A DNA stretch of 64,000 bases from the NCBI RefSeq assembly GCF_030766725.1, contig NZ_JARQWR010000006.1, positions 62,001-126,000 on the forward strand, read 5' to 3'. The notes under the pieces were generated by a model that was not told the origin of the DNA, ran no database searches, and was given only the letters and a program-made list of their open reading frames with translations. Source of the stretch: Flavobacterium aerium. Its GTDB lineage: Bacteria > Bacteroidota > Bacteroidia > Flavobacteriales > Flavobacteriaceae. The position numbers and the translations under genes are program-made. Below are positions 26,634 through 36,589 of this stretch, in pieces. The first letter of the stretch is position 1. Every line of letters begins with the position of its first letter.

Positions 26634-27230
26634 ATGAAAAAAATAAAACTATTTACATTAATAGGTATAAGTTTGATTGTACTTATTTCTGTAGGAATGT
26701 ATGTTTACCAGATGCATTTCAACCACAATTTTGTAGAAATATCAAAAGATAAAGTATACAAATCGGCAGTGATACCACCTGATGAAATTCAGGATTATGT
26801 AACGAAATATAAAATCAAAACCATTATTGATTTAAGACAACCTGGTACAAACGATACGATTTTAAATCCTGAACAAATAGGAGACATACAAGCAGAGAAA
26901 AATGCAGTAGCAAAAATTGAGGGATTAAATTATTATAATATTCCTTCAGAGCAAATTCCAAATCAAGATAATTTAAATAAGTTTTTCAAGGTATTAGATG
27001 ATAAAACCAATTATCCAGTTTTAATACACTGTTACCACGGAACAGGTAGAGCACCATTATATTCTGCATTATATAGAATTGAATATGAAAACTATACAAA
27101 TGACGAAGCTCGTAAAAAAACTCGTTTTGCTGTAGCTTTTAGCTCTTTTGACAATAAAACACCGAAAGGAGAATATCTAAAGAGTTATATTAAAAGAAAA
27201 AGTCAAGAAAATGATGTAGCTAAAGAGTAG
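26634..27230 (+). CDS. membrane-anchored tyrosine/dual-specificity phosphatase-like protein, paralogue 2
   Basis: 198 residues. N-terminal hydrophobic anchor (residues 6-26). P-loop HCYHGTGRAP with Cys133 and Arg139; IIDLRQPG at 64-71; SEQIPNQ as in paralogue 1; the C-terminal FSSFDN-TPKGEYLKSYIKR segment is nearly identical in both. It is followed by a strong terminator. The two paralogues frame the LTA-synthase-family gene, so one of them probably arose by duplication of this local unit. Confidence 0.85.
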   Translation: MKKIKLFTLIGISLIVLISVGMYVYQMHFNHNFVEISKDKVYKSAVIPPDEIQDYVTKYKIKTIIDLRQPGTNDTILNPEQIGDIQAEKNAVAKIEGLNYYNIPSEQIPNQDNLNKFFKVLDDKTNYPVLIHCYHGTGRAPLYSALYRIEYENYTNDEARKKTRFAVAFSSFDNKTPKGEYLKSYIKRKSQENDVAKE

Positions 27231-27251
27231 TATATACAATAGAACAACAGG

Positions 27252-27289
27252 AAAAATAAGCCCAATGAATTTTCATTGGGCTTATTTTT
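27252..27289 (+). terminator. terminator after phosphatase paralogue 2
   Basis: AAAATAAGCCCAATGA pairs with TCATTGGGCTTATTTT around a short loop, with a T tract. It lies 22 bases past the stop at 27230. Confidence 0.85.
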
Positions 27290-27425
27290 TTGGATAAGAA
27301 TGTCAATTCGTTAATTAATGTTAAATGTAGCAATGATGTTTTATTTGTGCTACTTTTTGATTTTATAGTGCTATTCATCTGGTTTTAGTATGGTTAAATT
27401 TGAGTAAATCAAAAATATATAAGGT

Positions 27426-28931
27426 ATGAGTACTATTGCCAAAAAACCAGAATTCAAAAAACAATACGATAATTTTATAGGAGGAAAATTTGTTCCACCT
27501 GTAAAAGGAGCCTATTTCGATAATATTTCTCCAATTAATGGTAAGGTATTTACCAAAGCAGCCCGTTCCTCGAAAGAAGACGTAGAGCTTGCTCTAGATG
27601 CAGCACACGAAGCGTTCAAAACATGGAGTGTTTCATCACCGACCTATAGAAGCAATATATTATTGAAAGTAGCACAAGCTATTGAAGACAACTTAGAATA
27701 CTTAGCCACAGTAGAAACAATAGACAACGGTAAAGCAATCCGTGAAACACTAGCAGCAGATTTACCCTTGTGTGTAGATCATTTTAGATACTTTGCTGGA
27801 GTTATTCGTGGAGATGAAGGAACAATTGCAGAACATGACCAAAACACGGTTAGTATTGCGCTACACGAGCCAATAGGTGTAGTAGGGCAAATTATCCCAT
27901 GGAATTTCCCTTTATTGATGGCCACATGGAAAATAGCCCCTGCATTAGCCGCAGGTTGCTGTACAGTAGTGAAACCAGCAGAACAAACCCCAATTTCAAT
28001 TATGTGTTTGATGGAAATCATTGGTGATATTCTTCCTCCGGGAGTATTGAATATCGTAAATGGATTCGGTATTGAAGTTGGTAAACCGTTAGCTACATCT
28101 CCACGCATTTCAAAAGTAGCCTTTACAGGAAGTACTACTTCAGGGCGATTAATCATGCAATATGCAGCAGAGAATATTATTCCATCCACAATGGAATTAG
28201 GAGGAAAATCACCAAATATATTTTTCCCATCCGTAGCCGATGCCGACGATGATTTCTTTGATAAAGCTATTGAAGGAGCCGTATTATTTGCTTTAAATCA
28301 AGGAGAAGTATGTACATGCCCTTCCCGTTTACTAGTTCATGAAAGTATTTATGATAAATTCATGAAACGGGTGATTGAACGTACAAAAGCAATTAAAACA
28401 TTAAATCCGTTAGATAAAGACTCCATGATGGGGGCGCAAACTTCAAATGAACAATACCAAAAAATCTTATCCTATATAAAAATAGGAAAAGAAGAAGGAG
28501 CAGAAGTACTTACTGGAGGAGAAGTGAATCGACTAGAAGGAGATTTAGAATCAGGATACTACATTGAACCTACAATTTTGAAAGGACATAACAAGATGCG
28601 CGTCTTCCAAGAAGAAATTTTTGGACCCGTAGTTTGTGTAACGACTTTCAAAACGGTTGAAGAAGCTATAGAAATCGCCAATGATACGTTATATGGTCTT
28701 GGAGCAGGTGTATGGACACGTGATGCCCATGAGTTATATCAAGTACCTCGTGCTATAAAAGCAGGACGTGTTTGGGTAAACCAATACCACTCTTATCCTG
28801 CACATGCTCCCTTTGGTGGTTATAAAAAATCAGGTTTTGGTAGAGAAAACCACAAAATGATGTTAGATCATTACCGTAGTACAAAGAATATGCTAATTTC
28901 TTATGATAAAAAGAAGTTAGGTTTCTTTTAG
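27426..28931 (+). CDS. NAD-dependent aldehyde dehydrogenase
   Basis: 501 residues, the ExaC/AldB-like group that oxidises acetaldehyde and related aldehydes. Visible marks: [20 protein letters not shown], the NAD-site FTGSTTSGR, catalytic Glu in [10 protein letters not shown], catalytic Cys in [19 protein letters not shown], and the C-terminal [17 protein letters not shown] typical of the acetaldehyde group. It is followed by a DUF779 gene and a convergent AraC gene, an association seen repeatedly with this group. Start [11 protein letters not shown] fits the family length. Confidence 0.93.
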   Translation: MSTIAKKPEFKKQYDNFIGGKFVPPVKGAYFDNISPINGKVFTKAARSSKEDVELALDAAHEAFKTWSVSSPTYRSNILLKVAQAIEDNLEYLATVETIDNGKAIRETLAADLPLCVDHFRYFAGVIRGDEGTIAEHDQNTVSIALHEPIGVVGQIIPWNFPLLMATWKIAPALAAGCCTVVKPAEQTPISIMCLMEIIGDILPPGVLNIVNGFGIEVGKPLATSPRISKVAFTGSTTSGRLIMQYAAENIIPSTMELGGKSPNIFFPSVADADDDFFDKAIEGAVLFALNQGEVCTCPSRLLVHESIYDKFMKRVIERTKAIKTLNPLDKDSMMGAQTSNEQYQKILSYIKIGKEEGAEVLTGGEVNRLEGDLESGYYIEPTILKGHNKMRVFQEEIFGPVVCVTTFKTVEEAIEIANDTLYGLGAGVWTRDAHELYQVPRAIKAGRVWVNQYHSYPAHAPFGGYKKSGFGRENHKMMLDHYRSTKNMLISYDKKKLGFF

Positions 28932-28947
28932 TCTGTTCTGTAAACCA

Positions 28948-28982
28948 AATCCCTCAACAGTGTAATGTCTCGTTGGGGGATT
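28948..28982 (+). terminator. terminator or attenuator between aldehyde dehydrogenase and DUF779 genes
   Basis: AATCCCTCAAC (28948-28958) pairs with GTTGGGGGATT (28972-28982; one G-U pair) around 13 bases, followed by a short T-rich stretch. Since the DUF779 gene follows on the same strand, partial read-through is possible. Confidence 0.55.
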
Positions 28983-29004
28983 ATTATTTCTAAAGATAAT
29001 TCCC

Positions 29005-29379
29005 ATGATAGTAAAAAGAGTAGTGGCAACAGAAGCCGCAATAACCATAATAGAGCAATTGAAAAAAGAATACGGTACTTTGATGTTCCATCAGAGTGGT
29101 GGATGCTGTGAAGGATCCTATCCGATGTGTTTTGAAGAAGGCGGTTTTTTGGTAGGCGATAATGATGTTTGTTTAGGCGAAATTGAGGGATGTAAATTCT
29201 ACATGGCTTCAGATCAATTTGAATATTGGAAACATACCCAACTCACAGTAGATGTTACCCACGGACGCGGTGCTAGTTTTTCTTTAGAAAGTACCTTAGA
29301 TGTTGGATTCTTTATACATTCAAGACTATACACAGAAGAAGAAGCTAAAAACTTAACTCCTACTGAATTCGGGGCTTAA
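29005..29379 (+). CDS. DUF779 family protein
   Basis: 124 residues. Conserved GTLMFHQSGGCCEGSYPMC (33-51) with three cysteines and a histidine that may bind metal, then FYMASDQFEYWKHTQLTVDV and GRGASFSLES. DUF779 genes are a known companion of ExaC/AldB-like aldehyde dehydrogenases; the function is not established. Its stop overlaps the stop of the convergent AraC gene by four bases. Confidence 0.9.
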   Translation: MIVKRVVATEAAITIIEQLKKEYGTLMFHQSGGCCEGSYPMCFEEGGFLVGDNDVCLGEIEGCKFYMASDQFEYWKHTQLTVDVTHGRGASFSLESTLDVGFFIHSRLYTEEEAKNLTPTEFGA

Positions 29380-30299
29380 TTTACAATACACAATTTTTGA
29401 TACTGCTTTGGAGTAATGCCTTCGTGTTTTTTAAACATGCGGATGAAATAGTTACAATCATCAAAACCAGACTCATAACTTACCTGATTAATCTGAATAT
29501 TAGGTTCCGTAAGAAGTTGTTTGGCATATTTTATTTTTTCTTGCAATACAAATTCTACAGGGCTGATTCCAAGCTCTTTTTTAAAGAAACGATAAAAAGA
29601 AGCCTTACTCATACTGGTAATATCCATGAGTTTTTTCATGCTCAAATTGCTCGTAAGATTAGCTCTGATGAAGGAGATAACGGGATAAATTAAGTTATTC
29701 GAATTAGAAGCTGGATTCTTATGAATTGCATTGACACTCTGAATTTGAATAATCTGAATCAGCAACTCCTGTAAGGTTAAATCAGCAATCGCATCTTTGG
29801 TAATAGAAGTACTCATACAAACCGAAATCAACTTATTGATTGTAGTGGCAAGTTCTCTATTATTATAAAAAAAATAATTATCAGAAGTCAATTGCCAAAA
29901 GTTAGAATGCCCTTCCTTCGGATATTTTTCATTCAAAAAATTCAAAATTTCATTAATCTTAGTATGATCAATAGTGAGCGCTAAACATTGAGTAGGGTTT
30001 TGAAAAGTTGCTTCTGGAAAATCAATTCTCATTTCAGTATGAGCAGGAATAATAACAGTTTGACCAGGTAAATAATCAAATTCATCTTCATAAATATGCA
30101 TTCTTTTTTTTCCACGAAGCATACTAGTAACGACCAAATCATTGAATTTTAAAGGAACCAAAGAAGCCTTTTTATAGGTTTCAAAAAGATTGAGCTCACA
30201 ATGATTTAAAGAATGTATCGTACGATTCTCAACTAAAGTCTTTAACGACTTTTCAGCCGATAATTTGGGAGTGTCTAGAATAATTCCATGTGTAGCCAT
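29376..30299 (-). CDS. AraC family transcriptional regulator (AraC_N type)
   Basis: 307 residues. N-terminal sensing domain of the AraC_N type (PF06719-like: HCELNLFETYKKASLVPL, LPGQTVIIPAHTEMRIDFP), then two helix-turn-helix motifs (NLSMKKLMDITSMSKASFYRFFK and QVSYESGFDDCNYFIRMFKKHEGITPKQY, each in pieces). Convergent with the DUF779 gene. By association it is the likely activator of the aldehyde dehydrogenase/DUF779 unit. Confidence 0.9.
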   Translation of the reverse strand: MATHGIILDTPKLSAEKSLKTLVENRTIHSLNHCELNLFETYKKASLVPLKFNDLVVTSMLRGKKRMHIYEDEFDYLPGQTVIIPAHTEMRIDFPEATFQNPTQCLALTIDHTKINEILNFLNEKYPKEGHSNFWQLTSDNYFFYNNRELATTINKLISVCMSTSITKDAIADLTLQELLIQIIQIQSVNAIHKNPASNSNNLIYPVISFIRANLTSNLSMKKLMDITSMSKASFYRFFKKELGISPVEFVLQEKIKYAKQLLTEPNIQINQVSYESGFDDCNYFIRMFKKHEGITPKQYQKLCIVN

Positions 30300-30502
30300 A
30301 CCTATAACAATGATGAAAATTAGATTGAATGAACAATAAAAAATAGAGTGCCATTTTGAATTGAAATCTAAAAATACAATTTATTTTTTTTGGAAAATAG
30401 GATTTTAACAAGATGGATTTTAATAAATCAAGCTTACCATTTGCGGAGTAGTAATAAGAAACAAGATACTTTAGGTTTTTAGGCTCTTAAATGGTATAAA
30501 AA

Positions 30503-30529
30503 AATCCTCTTGAAAAAATCAAGAGGATT
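30503..30529 (-). terminator. purL terminator
   Basis: AATCCTCTTGA pairs with TCAAGAGGATT (11 bp, perfect), and on the minus strand a run of Ts follows. It is 35 bases past the purL stop. Confidence 0.85.
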
Positions 30530-30564
30530 ATATAAGGGAACTGATGTTCTGTGTACTATTTATT

Positions 30565-33500
30565 TTATTTGGTTTCCAACCATTTTCTAGCATTTACGAA
30601 ACCTTCAATCCAAGGAGACACTTCATCATTACGATCGGATTTATAATGTGCCCAGTTCCATTGGAATGCAGAGCGCTCAATATGTGGCATCATTACTAAA
30701 TGGCGACCATCTTTACTAGTCATCATTGCTGTATTGTAATCTGATCCATTTGGATTAGCAGGATAACCTTCGTAAGCATATTTTGCTACTATTTGATATT
30801 GATCCTCACTATATGGTAATTTGAATTTACCCTCACCATGTGATACCCAAACCCCTAGAGTACTTCCTGCTAAAGAAGACAACATTACAGAGTTGTTTTC
30901 CTGTACAGTAACTGAAGTAAAGATACTTTCATGTTTTTGAGAATCATTATGTAACATTTTAGGTTTGTTAGTATGATCAGGATTAATTAAACCTAGCTCC
31001 ACAAATAACTGACATCCATTACAAATACCTACTGATAATGTATCTTCTCTTTTAAAGAAATTGTCCAAAGCAGCTTTTGCTTTCTCATTGTATAAGAATG
31101 CTCCCGCCCATCCTTTAGCAGAACCCAATACATCTGAGTTAGAGAAACCTCCAACAGCACCGATAAATTGAATATCTTCTAAAGTTTCACGACCAGAGAT
31201 TAAATCTGTCATGTGAACATCTTTAACATCAAATCCTGCCAAGTACATAGCGTTTGCCATTTCTCTTTCAGAATTACTTCCTTTCTCTCTTAAGATAGCT
31301 GCTTTTGGTCTTGGTTTAGAGCCATCAATTACTGGCTTTTTACCATCAAAATGAGCTGGGAAAGTATAGTTTAAAGGCTGATTTTTGTAATTATCAAAAC
31401 GCTCTTGCGCTTTTACTTTTCCACTTTGTTTTTGATCCAATAAGAATGAAGTTTTGAACCAAGTATCTCTTGTTTTTGTAACATCAAAAGAAAGGTTTTG
31501 AGTTCCATTTGCAATCGTTACTGTATTACCAGCAACTACCTTACCGATAGTGTGGAAAGTAATATTATGTTGTGATAAAATACTTTCTACAGAAGCATCC
31601 GCTTGGAATACAATACCAATGTTTTCTGAGAATAATACTTTAACCGTATCGTTTTCATTCAATGAACTTAAGTCATAAGCAGCACCTAAGTTTACATCTG
31701 CAAAACACATCTCTAATAAGGTTGTGATTAAACCACCACTACCAATATCATGACCCGCTTGAATTTTATTTTGTTGGATTAAATCCTGAATTACATTGAA
31801 TGTATTTTTGAATTGCGCTGCATTTTTTATCGTTGGAACTTCATTTCCAATTTTATTCAAAACTTGCGCAAAAGAAGATCCACCTAATTTAAATCCATCT
31901 TCAGAAAGATTAATGTAGTAAATTTTACCGCCGTTCTTTTGTAAAACAGGCTCAACTACTTTTCGGATATCATTACAATTACCACCTGCAGAAATAATAA
32001 CAGTTCCTGGAGCAATAACTTCTTCATTAGGGTATTTCTGTTTCATGGAAAGAGAATCTTTTCCGGTTGGAATATTGATCCCTAATTCAATTGCAAAATC
32101 AGAACAACCTTGTACAGCTTCGTATAAACGAGCATCTTCGCCCTCATTTTTACACGCCCACATCCAGTTTGCAGAAAGTGAAATTCCTTTCAAACCATCC
32201 TTTATCGGAGCCCAAATGATATTAGTTAATGCCTCACCAATAGAGTTTCTACTACCAGCAACAGGATCAACTAATGCGGAAACAGGAGAATGACCTATAG
32301 AAGTTGCAATACCTTCTTTACCTACATAATCTAAAGCCATTACACCACAATTATTCAAAGGCAATTGCAATGGACCTGCGCATTGTTGTTTGGCAACTTT
32401 CCCACCTACACAACGATCAACTTTATTCGTTAACCAGTCTTTTGAAGCAACAGCTTCCAATTGTAATACCTGATCCAAATAAGCAGGAATATTATCTTGA
32501 CTGTATTCTAATGCCTTATAATTGCGATCAATAGTTTTATCGTTCATCACCACTTTTGGAGAACTTCCAAACATATCTTCCAAAGCGAAATCCATAGGTT
32601 TTGCCCCAGTAGTTTTTGATTCAAAAGTGAAACGATGATCACCCGTTACATCACCTACTTGGTACATTGGAGAACGTTCACGCTCAGCAATACGCTGTAA
32701 AGTATCAATATCTTTTTGACCGATAACCAATCCCATTCTTTCCTGCGATTCGTTACCAATAATTTCTTTTGCCGATAGAGTAGGGTCACCTACAGGAAGT
32801 TTATCAAGATCAATTTTCCCTCCAGTTTCTTCCACTAATTCAGACAAACAATTTAAATGTCCACCTGCACCATGATCATGGATTGATACAATTGGATTAT
32901 GATCGCTCTCTACTAAACCACGAATAGCATTAGCAGCACGTTTTTGCATTTCTGGATTCGAACGCTGTATCGCATTCAACTCGATTCCTGAACTGAAAGC
33001 TCCTGTATCAGCAGAGGAAACTGCTGCACCACCCATTCCAATTCTATAATTTTCACCCCCTAGAATAACAATTTTGTCACCTACTTGTGGTTTTTGTTTT
33101 ATCGATTGCTCTTCCTTACCATATCCAATACCACCAGCAAGCATAATTACTTTATCAAAACCAAGTTTTCTGGCGTCCTCTTCATGTTCAAATGTTAGAA
33201 CAGAACCCGTAATTAAAGGTTGACCAAATTTATTACCAAAATCAGAAGCCCCATTTGAAGCTTTGATTAGGATATCCATTGGCGTTTGATAAAGCCATTT
33301 TCTTTCATGCATTCCTTTTTCCCATGGACGATTTTCTTCCAAGCGAGAATAAGAAGTCATATAAACAGCAGTACCCGCAAGTGGTAAAGAACCTTGTCCA
33401 CCTGCAAGACGATCTCTAATTTCTCCACCAGATCCAGTTGCAGCACCATTAAAAGGTTCAACTGTAGTAGGGAAGTTGTGTGTTTCTGCTTTTAAAGAGA

Positions 33501-34224
33501 TCACAGAATCAAAATCTTTAATAGTATAAAAATCAGGCTTATCAGCACTTTTAGGTGCAAATTGTTGTACACGTGGTCCTTTAACAAACGCAACGTTATC
33601 TTTATAAGCCGAAACAATAGTATTTGGATTTTCAGAAGATGTTTTTCGGATTAATTTGAATAGGGAAGAAGGTTTCTCTTCTCCGTTAATCACGAAAGTA
33701 CCATTGAAAATCTTATGACGACAGTGTTCTGAATTTACTTGTGAAAATCCAAAAACCTCTGAATCCGTTAACTTACGGTTTAATTTTGTAGAAAGATTGT
33801 TTAAATAATCAACTTCTTCCTGACTTAATGCTAAACCTTCTTTTTCATTATAGGCCTTAATATCTTCGATCTCAAGAATTGCTTCGGGCTGAATATCGAT
33901 TGTAAAAAGTTCCTGATCCAATGCTTTGAATTTTTGAGAAAGCATAGGGTCGAAATCAGTAAAGTCAGTTGCTACTTTTTGAAATTCCTCAATACGAACA
34001 ATTCCTTCGATGCCCATATTTTGAGTAATCTCCACAGCATTCGTACTCCAAGGAGTAATCATTGCGGCACGTGGTCCAACAAAAAAATCCGCTAAGACGG
34101 ATTTTTCTATTTTATGTGTGTCGCCAAAAAGCCAGTTTAATTTTGAAACGTCTTGAGCCGAAAGCTCTTTTTGCATTTGAACTGCAAAGACGGTGTTGCT
34201 TTGGTTTCCAAAGAAATGAATCAT
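30565..34224 (-). CDS. purL: phosphoribosylformylglycinamidine synthase
   Basis: 1,219 residues, the large single-chain PurL form, which makes FGAM from FGAR, ATP and glutamine in purine synthesis. N-terminal PurS-like part, linker with GFSQVNSEHCRHKIFNG, two AIRS-like halves (AETHNFPTTVEPFNGAATGSGGEIRD region; HDHGAGGHLNCLSEL), and a C-terminal class I glutaminase with catalytic Cys in VGICNGCQLFVELGL and His/Glu in the MMPHIERSAF motif. The length is usual for Bacteroidota. A -7-type box lies 33 bases upstream and a terminator follows, so the gene is monocistronic. Confidence 0.96.
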   Translation of the reverse strand: MIHFFGNQSNTVFAVQMQKELSAQDVSKLNWLFGDTHKIEKSVLADFFVGPRAAMITPWSTNAVEITQNMGIEGIVRIEEFQKVATDFTDFDPMLSQKFKALDQELFTIDIQPEAILEIEDIKAYNEKEGLALSQEEVDYLNNLSTKLNRKLTDSEVFGFSQVNSEHCRHKIFNGTFVINGEEKPSSLFKLIRKTSSENPNTIVSAYKDNVAFVKGPRVQQFAPKSADKPDFYTIKDFDSVISLKAETHNFPTTVEPFNGAATGSGGEIRDRLAGGQGSLPLAGTAVYMTSYSRLEENRPWEKGMHERKWLYQTPMDILIKASNGASDFGNKFGQPLITGSVLTFEHEEDARKLGFDKVIMLAGGIGYGKEEQSIKQKPQVGDKIVILGGENYRIGMGGAAVSSADTGAFSSGIELNAIQRSNPEMQKRAANAIRGLVESDHNPIVSIHDHGAGGHLNCLSELVEETGGKIDLDKLPVGDPTLSAKEIIGNESQERMGLVIGQKDIDTLQRIAERERSPMYQVGDVTGDHRFTFESKTTGAKPMDFALEDMFGSSPKVVMNDKTIDRNYKALEYSQDNIPAYLDQVLQLEAVASKDWLTNKVDRCVGGKVAKQQCAGPLQLPLNNCGVMALDYVGKEGIATSIGHSPVSALVDPVAGSRNSIGEALTNIIWAPIKDGLKGISLSANWMWACKNEGEDARLYEAVQGCSDFAIELGINIPTGKDSLSMKQKYPNEEVIAPGTVIISAGGNCNDIRKVVEPVLQKNGGKIYYINLSEDGFKLGGSSFAQVLNKIGNEVPTIKNAAQFKNTFNVIQDLIQQNKIQAGHDIGSGGLITTLLEMCFADVNLGAAYDLSSLNENDTVKVLFSENIGIVFQADASVESILSQHNITFHTIGKVVAGNTVTIANGTQNLSFDVTKTRDTWFKTSFLLDQKQSGKVKAQERFDNYKNQPLNYTFPAHFDGKKPVIDGSKPRPKAAILREKGSNSEREMANAMYLAGFDVKDVHMTDLISGRETLEDIQFIGAVGGFSNSDVLGSAKGWAGAFLYNEKAKAALDNFFKREDTLSVGICNGCQLFVELGLINPDHTNKPKMLHNDSQKHESIFTSVTVQENNSVMLSSLAGSTLGVWVSHGEGKFKLPYSEDQYQIVAKYAYEGYPANPNGSDYNTAMMTSKDGRHLVMMPHIERSAFQWNWAHYKSDRNDEVSPWIEGFVNARKWLETK

Positions 34225-34256
34225 TGTAATGTGTAGTTTGTGTTGTTTTGTGTATG

Positions 34257-34264
34257 CAAATTTA
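34257..34264 (-). promoter_or_regulatory. putative -7 box of purL
   Basis: TAAATTTG on the minus strand matches TAnnTTTG, 33 bases before the purL ATG. No clear -33 element. Confidence 0.4.
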
Positions 34265-34333
34265 GTTTAAAAAAATCTAATTTGATAATCTCTCAAATTG
34301 ATAATTTAAAAATAAATAAAATATTCTTTTCGA

Positions 34334-35884
34334 TTAAAAAGTAACATGTTGATACGCTCCTAAATCTGGAGGGGATGTACGGGTAACTCCTCTGATATCC
34401 AAAGGTACACCTATACCATTTGCTCCTTTTCCATTTGCCGCTGAATTATTACCAATAATTAACTTGTTTTTTGCTGCATTTAAGAAATTAGGATCCAATA
34501 CATTCCCTGTTTTACTGATTAAACAGTTGTTGTAATGTGCAGGATCAGTATCGAATTTATACAATAGATTAGTAGCAAATTGACCACTAAAGTCATTAAA
34601 TCGAATCAAACAATTATTGAATTGATAATTGAATAGTGCTGTTGAGTTGTCTTTTCTCAGTACCAATTCAAGATTATTGTTACCATAAATAATACAGTTG
34701 TCAAATTGAGCTTGTTCTAAGGGAAAAGAAACGATTTGATTATTTAAAGTATAGAAATTATCTATTAATACAGTAGGTGTCTGGCGGAAACTTGTAGACC
34801 AATAATTTGCGAAAGTCGATTGTTTAAAATGATATTTTCCACCCAAAGAACAAACTAAAGCACTTTGTCCTGCTTTATTAATCACTACATTTTCACCAAC
34901 AACATGCCCTGTTTTTGCATAAAGACCAATATTTGAACTGTTGTAAATTTGAGTATTTCTAATCGTTAAGGTTGGATTTGAAGTACCATCATTAGCATCC
35001 ATTAAGATTCCCACTGTTGCATTTTTGATAGTAGCATAATCAAAAACATTAGCGGTACTTCCTTGCGTAAGCCAAATAGTTCCCCATTGTCCCGGAGTTT
35101 CTGAAAAAGAAGGTTCTAAACGATCTCCTTCAAAAATCACTTCGTTTTTCAAAGGTTGATTTGGATCCTCTGGAGAAAGTGATCCATTTACTTTTAAAGA
35201 AGCATTGTTAGCTACGATAATACCTGAATTAGCATGAAAATGGATACGTGATCCTGCACCAATGTTTAAGGTTTTGCCAGATTTTACACCCGCATAACCA
35301 TATATCACATAAGGTTTCTGACGATTCCAGTCCAATTCGTCATCATCTAAATAAAAACCTTGAATTTGTGTTGAACCATCTCCTATCGGTAAAGTTTCAA
35401 TTGTACCATCAGGGTATTTTTGTGGATATAGAAAAATAGCATCTTGTACCAAGGTAACCAAGTCAACTTTCTGGTAATTGCTGCCACTATCAAATTCTAT
35501 TTTATCAGTATATAAATAATTACTCTGTGGATTTGTATATTCACTATAATTAATGGTTGTTTCAATAAAAATAAACAAACTGTCTTTTGCCAGTAATTCA
35601 ACATTATTAAAAACTTTACCTGGCATACCATCTACCATTAAACGGTATTTTGAGTTTTCACCTTCGCCCAAACGCAATGATGGAATATTGATGTCTTTGT
35701 TGCTGTGGTTATATACTTTTAAAGTGTAAGTACTAGATCCAATATTAGTGAAGACCGTATCAAGATATACAGTGTCTTTTGAAAATTCTAATTGCCCCGA
35801 GCTTGGTTCAAATTTAAAATCATCTCTACAAGAAGTGAAACATACTAGTATTCCGATACAAACTATAAAAAGTAAATGACGCAT
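34334..35884 (-). CDS. lipoprotein with beta-helix-like repeats
   Basis: 516 residues. Lipoprotein signal ends CFTSC (15-19). Residues about 30-170 form a beta-sandwich-like part (SKDTVYLDTVFTNIGSSTYTLKVYN). After residue 200, short parallel-beta-like repeats follow (VANNASLKVNGSL, DYATIKNATVGILMD, IRNTQIYNSSNIGLYAK), ending with a LGAYQH motif common at the end of such secreted Bacteroidota proteins. A right-handed beta-helix is likely; the role is unknown. It is located 110 bases downstream of nothing co-directional except purL, which it precedes in transcription. Confidence 0.8.
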   Translation of the reverse strand: MRHLLFIVCIGILVCFTSCRDDFKFEPSSGQLEFSKDTVYLDTVFTNIGSSTYTLKVYNHSNKDINIPSLRLGEGENSKYRLMVDGMPGKVFNNVELLAKDSLFIFIETTINYSEYTNPQSNYLYTDKIEFDSGSNYQKVDLVTLVQDAIFLYPQKYPDGTIETLPIGDGSTQIQGFYLDDDELDWNRQKPYVIYGYAGVKSGKTLNIGAGSRIHFHANSGIIVANNASLKVNGSLSPEDPNQPLKNEVIFEGDRLEPSFSETPGQWGTIWLTQGSTANVFDYATIKNATVGILMDANDGTSNPTLTIRNTQIYNSSNIGLYAKTGHVVGENVVINKAGQSALVCSLGGKYHFKQSTFANYWSTSFRQTPTVLIDNFYTLNNQIVSFPLEQAQFDNCIIYGNNNLELVLRKDNSTALFNYQFNNCLIRFNDFSGQFATNLLYKFDTDPAHYNNCLISKTGNVLDPNFLNAAKNKLIIGNNSAANGKGANGIGVPLDIRGVTRTSPPDLGAYQHVTF

Positions 35885-36157
35885 GTGTGATTGATATTTT
35901 TGTAAATGTAATAAAATTCTAATTTCAATATAGCCAATTATAAAAATGTAAAAATAGAATTATTGAATGATTTACAATAGAATTGATGATGAATTCAGAA
36001 AACTAATGTCTTTTTTATATTTTTAAAGGAAGTTGACAGAACGTTAAGAATAGGTTAAACTCTCTCGTTTTGGACCTTTTTTGATGTTTTATACGGGTCA
36101 CTTTTCGGTACTTATCAATCCAATTTTGTAAATTTACGATCTTAAAATGTGAATTAT

Positions 36158-36583
36158 ATGTCATTCGATAAAGAAAAAGTTTTAGCCTATTGCAACCAGT
36201 ATTCTAAGAATACATTAATGGAAACTTTAGAAATAGAATATATAGATGCAGGAGTTGATTTTTTAGTGGCAAAAATGCCAGTAAATTCAAGAGTGCATCA
36301 GCCATTAGGTTTATTACATGGAGGTGCTACAGTAGCATTGGCAGAAAGTGTAGGTAGTGCTGCTTCCATCATGTTTATTAATCAACAGGAAGAAGAAGTT
36401 AGAGGAATTGAAATTTCGGCTAACCATTTAAAAAGCATTAGAGAAGGTATAGTTTACGGAACTGCTCGAATTATTCATAAAGGGAAATCAATCCATTTGT
36501 GGGAAATAAGAGTTACGGATGAAAGTGATAATTTAATATCACTATGCAAACTGACTAATATGGTCTTACCACGAAAAAAATAA
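36158..36583 (+). CDS. PaaI-type hotdog thioesterase
   Basis: 141 residues from the ATG at 36158 (an ATG three codons upstream also exists). Hotdog motif RVHQPLGLLHGGATVALAESVGS at about 44-66 (given here in abbreviated reading: HQPLGLLHGGA, then ALAESVGS) with the catalytic acid Glu. It lies six bases ahead of an isochorismate synthase gene, so it is probably the 1,4-dihydroxy-2-naphthoyl-CoA hydrolase of menaquinone synthesis (MenI-like). The family alone does not fix the substrate. Confidence 0.85.
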   Translation: MSFDKEKVLAYCNQYSKNTLMETLEIEYIDAGVDFLVAKMPVNSRVHQPLGLLHGGATVALAESVGSAASIMFINQQEEEVRGIEISANHLKSIREGIVYGTARIIHKGKSIHLWEIRVTDESDNLISLCKLTNMVLPRKK

Positions 36584-36589
36584 AAGAAT

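Noticed and set aside
17067..27230. Genomic island with integrase or transposase
   Set aside because: The accessory gene content suggests transfer, but I found no recombinase, tRNA-flanking repeat or insertion sequence in the stretch.
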